In this document: positions 59,347 through 62,781 of the stretch, in pieces
Numbering within the stretch: the stretch's first letter is position 1
How the letters are laid out: each line of letters begins with the position of its first letter
Source: Zygnema cylindricum
Lineage: Eukaryota > Streptophyta > Zygnematophyceae > Zygnematales > Zygnemataceae
Length of the DNA stretch: 62,781 nt
Assembly: GCA_037447655.1 (NCBI GenBank)
Contig: JBBHKE010003116.1
Location: 193,035 to 255,815, forward strand
Direction: 5' to 3'
Program-made: the position numbers and the translations under genes
Notes under the pieces: generated by a model
What the model was told of the DNA's origin: nothing
The model's database searches: none
What the model saw: only the letters and a program-made list of their open reading frames with translations

Positions 59347-60000
59347 CAGCTCTATTGCTACATTCACACCGGAAATGGATGATGAATGAGATGAGGAAAC
59401 GAATGTCCTTTTGTTTTGTTTGGACGTGAATCGCCTTTGACGTCATTTCACGTCAACTAAAACGTCGCGATGTGGTTCATGTTGCCGTACGATTAAGCGT
59501 CGAATGACTCAAATCCGTCCGTACCAAGCCATCGTTTTTGACATTTTTTTACGTTATATTTTAGATGATTGTTTCGTCAAAATTACAAAAAAAAAAATTG
59601 CTTTACATTTTTTTACGTTCGATTCTACTTGGTTTTGATTGGTTATTCGTTTATGGGTTACCATTTTAGAAAATTTCGTATAGTACGGATGAATCATTCG
59701 AGATGCGACTTCATGTTTTTTCAAAGTCGGATTTCTGCATTTCGAAAAGGGTTCCCGAAAAAGAAGATGACTTACCACAGTTGTCAAGTTTTGACGCACT
59801 TGACCGTACGTTTTTGTCTGTAGTCACGCTCCAAATCGTATATTTTGTCCGTCGCTACGCTCCAAAAAGGTTGACAGCCGAGCAGTCGGTCAGTTTAGCG
59901 CCTCTGTTTTTGTTTTTTTTGCGAAATGAATGGTACGGGATCATTCATTTCCTCATCTCATTCATCATCCATTTCCGGTGTGATGCAGCAATATGTGCTG
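59347..60000. mobile_element. Long-TIR element, about 654 bp
   Basis: About 55-bp inverted arms: the left arm includes CACACCGGAAATGGATGATG then AATGAGATGAGGAAA; the right arm is its near-perfect inverse. The outermost bases CAGC...GCTG also pair. The possible 5-bp flanks GGCGG and GGTGG are only partly matching, so I do not assign a superfamily. Confidence 0.7.
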
Positions 60001-61228
60001 GGTGGAATCTGCTGTGCATACGGAAGCCGCCAGAACATCGGATTACCTGAAATGCGACAGACTTTATTGAGGAAGGCAGGAAGCTACAGCACAGGTAAGT
60101 ACTTCTGCTGGCTGAAATCTGCTACACATACGGAACCGTGCGACAAATGACGTTGTATTGTACTTGTGTACGAAGGGCTCGGCTCCTTTCGATTCGATGG
60201 GATGAACCGGTCCATGTTTTCGGCCATCCACAACTCGCCACGATTCCTAAAGTAACAAACTGAGAATCAATACGGGAGGAATAAAAACATTTGAGAACTC
60301 TTTTTTTTACGGCTCGTTTCCGCGTCTCATAATTTTTCTTTGGTCAATTTTCCAGATATCGACGAATCACCACTATTTTTCTGCCAAAAATCGTATCTCA
60401 ATTATTTCAAGGGCAATATTTGTGAATCTTTAAATTTTATTTTTTACTTTGAATTTCACGCCTAGCAAGCAATCATTGGCCGCCTGGATTTCCCGCGGCG
60501 TTCGCAATCATCGACCTTTTTTAAAATTTATTTTTGCGGTTCATCGCATTCTGCTATACAAGCCGACTTTGGGCCCCGAAAAGTCCCCCGATGGAGCCGA
60601 ACCCTAGCAGTACGAAAATTCACAAAGGTACAAACGACAAAGAAATTTGTACCTTTTTAACAGTTACGAGTTTGCGGCAAGAATTTTGTGGGTGGAATCG
60701 CTGTGACATTTTGTAACAAAAGGAACGACTTTTTAGTTTTTATCAAAAGTCGGGATTACTTCTTGTGCAAGAAATTATGGGCGAAAACCAATCATTGAGG
60801 ACTTTCAAACTTTGGCCGGCGAGGGTGTAACACCTGGCACATCCCTACCATAAACGCCTCAAAAAGCCGTCAAAATATGCATTGTTTCAAATTACATGTT
60901 ACGTTTCGGTACTTCGGTACAATAAGTACAGAACTACAGTACAATATAGTTGTCGCATCTCAGGAAATTGTATCAAACTGCTAGTGAACACCACCTAAAT
61001 AAATCCCGTATGAAAATGAACATTTTTAGGGCACTTGCCGGGTTCCGCGGGGTGTCCACCCAACCGCGTCAAAAATTACCGCCGGCCGATACCACTACCG
61101 TACAGTACTGCACAGTATCTCTCTGACAACAATCCGTTGAAGAACGCCGAGGCGCCAACCATTGGGAAGTACAGTACGGATTTATGATATCGTTGACCAC
61201 GTCGCCACGGCTTTTTCGAGCGAGTCAG
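60001..61228. other. Intergenic with a short internal duplication
   Basis: A 30-bp block (CTGGGTGGAATCTGCTGTGC... ATACGGAA) at about 59998-60027 recurs, diverged, at 60107-60136. No gene is recognised. Confidence 0.4.
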
Positions 61229-61533
61229 CATAGTTCGAAAGTAGGTGAAAGTAGGCCTATACAATATGCCTATTTTATGCAAAACATACAATATGACCTT
61301 AAGACCCATATTGTATTCGAACTTATTCAGACCAATTAAAACATCCGGACCAAAATTGGACCAATTAAAAAATTCGGACCAAAAAGTTTTATTTACACCG
61401 TCAGATTTGGACGATCGGACGGTCTGTGATCAAAGTAGTTATCTAAGAAGATCACATGAAAAGCCCATAACACAACTTACGATAAAGGCGCCGACCAAAG
61501 GCCTACCATAAAAACGCCTACTTTTGAACTATG
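61229..61533. mobile_element. Short TIR element, 305 bp
   Basis: Inverted ends CATAGTTCGAAAGTAGG and CCTACTTTTGAACTATG. A second inner pair, GTAGGCCT, also matches. No clear target duplication, so the superfamily is open. Confidence 0.65.
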
Positions 61534-61902
61534 GTCCTTAGTTTATTTTTGAGTACGTACTTTTCGTTCACTGGTTTCTGCGATCTGCCGCCTGCCGTCC
61601 ATCAAAAGTAATGCTTGGTCAACTGGCCGTCCACGCTGAAAAAATTGATATCGGCGTGATGCCACGTCACCAACCAGATCAAAAATCTGTACTTCCCATC
61701 CGTCGGGGGTCTCCACTACCGACCATTGGTACGGACACGACATTTTTGAAGGGACTGCGGAACATCGCTCAAAACCACACTGCCGATCGTTTAGAGTTGA
61801 AGTTTTATTAGGGTTAATGGGAAATTAAAATATATAATACTAATTTATGGTGAAAAAGTGAGGTTGTTTACGAAAACTCGTACCTATTCGTACTATAAAG
61901 TA

Positions 61903-62442
61903 CACCGCCAATCGCTATTAGCGTGTAGGTTTCATTAGCGTATACAAATAATTACCGTGGTGTACGCTATTTAAGAATTTGAAAATTTTGGAAAAAATCA
62001 TACATTCTAATTGTTTGATTATGGTAATTTGGATCTTTGAAAAAAAAAATGTCGGTCGCAAACATGCTTACACTAATATAAGTTTTCGTACAAAATCTGA
62101 CAAATCGTACACAAATCGTACATTCACACGGTCGAAACGCGGCTGTCGGACGAATATGTGCGAGCGGGATTTTTTACGACCTGGTTTTTTTTCCTTTTTA
62201 GAACGCACATTCTCATGCGTCCGCGGTTACTAAAACTAATTTATTTTAATTTTTAACTTAAAAAGGTACATTTATGTACGGTCTGACACTGACCGTACAC
62301 CACTCTATTTAGGAGACAACGTACTGATTATAACCCTTAATAGAATAAAGAAAAAAATAGAATAAACTACGCTATTTGAGAATAAAACAAAAAAAAAGCG
62401 GGACGGGATTAGCGTACACAACGCTAATAGCGATTGGCGGTG
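61903..62442. mobile_element. TA-flanked MITE, 540 bp (long subfamily)
   Basis: TIRs are CACCGCCAATCGCTATTAG and CTAATAGCGATTGGCGGTG, flanked by TA. The interior matches 2641-3201 in inverted orientation and 8152-8690 directly, including ATTCTCATGCGTCC and TACGGTCTGACACTGACC. Confidence 0.88.
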
Positions 62443-62459
62443 TACCTCTTAATTTGTTT

Positions 62460-62781
62460 TTATTAGGGTGGACTTCCATTAGCGAAAAAGTGGGGTTTTT
62501 TACTGAAGGCCGTACCGTTTCGTACAGATTCGTACAAAAATATATTTTTTTCAACGAAAACAACATTACAGAAAATTGTCCAAGGTTGTAGGCGTAAATT
62601 AGGACCGTCAGATATTAATTATACTTTATATCCGTGATGCCGCGTCACTAACCTACAGTTTTCTAAGACCGTGCACAGTGAGGACAATTCTCGAATACAG
62701 AACGTGTAAAAATAGGCCGCGTGGAAAAGGTAAAAAGAATCCACGATAAGCGCGCGTGTATGTGCGTACACGTCGCAAGGG
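62460..62781. repeat. Dispersed repeat R2, running off the right edge
   Basis: It aligns with 58725-59080: CCAAGGTTGTAGGCGTA against CCAAGGTTATGGGCGTA, GACCGTC, and the CGTGGAAAAGTAAA/CGTGGAAAAGGTAAA block. A related piece lies at 61660-61890 on the other side of the MITE. Confidence 0.55.

Overview
The window reads as nuclear DNA of a streptophyte green plant, most likely a bryophyte or charophyte alga; I cannot name the species. The reasons are intron-rich genes with GT-AG splice sites, a P-class PPR gene, a GT31 galactosyltransferase fused to a galectin domain (the hydroxyproline O-galactosyltransferase type), an SPPPP-rich cell-wall glucanase, a plant-type Ty1/Copia element, and many MITEs and long GA/CT microsatellites. 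There is one assembly gap (25946-26064).

Layout. 1-5100: a GA microsatellite, a 34-bp minisatellite and a nested cluster of TA-flanked MITEs. 5107-6846 (+): an intron-less CAMK-like Ser/Thr kinase with a Ser/Pro-rich tail. 8150-9563: more MITEs and a hAT-like fragment. 9608-15315 (-): a decayed Ty1/Copia element with two LTRs; its left LTR carries a second primer-site/gag-start flank, so it is probably the remains of a tandem pair. 16130-18037: two abutting MITEs and a hAT-like MITE. 20455-27026 (+): a PPR gene with 13 consecutive P-type repeats, reconstructed as nine exons; the N-terminal transit-peptide exon(s) upstream are unresolved. 28335-29577: nested MITEs. 29942-31624 (+): an intact HARBI1/PIF-Harbinger transposase-like ORF whose first catalytic Asp is replaced. 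33934-44040 (-): a 15-exon gene for a 1185-residue type II membrane GH5 exo-beta-1,3-glucanase with fascin-like modules. 45139-46508: a hAT-like element. 48562-55852 (-): a 9-exon gene for a 662-residue GT31/galectin galactosyltransferase. 57292-62781: a chain of short transposons (Harbinger-type, hAT-type, long-TIR and TA-flanked).

Both multi-exon minus-strand genes were rebuilt exon by exon. Every proposed splice site is GT-AG, the reading phase carries through all junctions, and the joined domains fall in the order expected for the families. The two enzymes point to extracellular matrix work: one would begin O-galactosylation of hydroxyproline-rich proteins in the Golgi, and the other would trim beta-1,3-glucan at the cell surface from a Pro-rich stalk. 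I see no operon-like arrangement and no RNA gene I would defend. The most unusual items are the modular GH5 protein (tandem RQxS motifs in the cytosolic tail, an RRRKLL site in the ectodomain), the catalytically altered HARBI1-like gene, and the nested MITE family that shares ends across the window.
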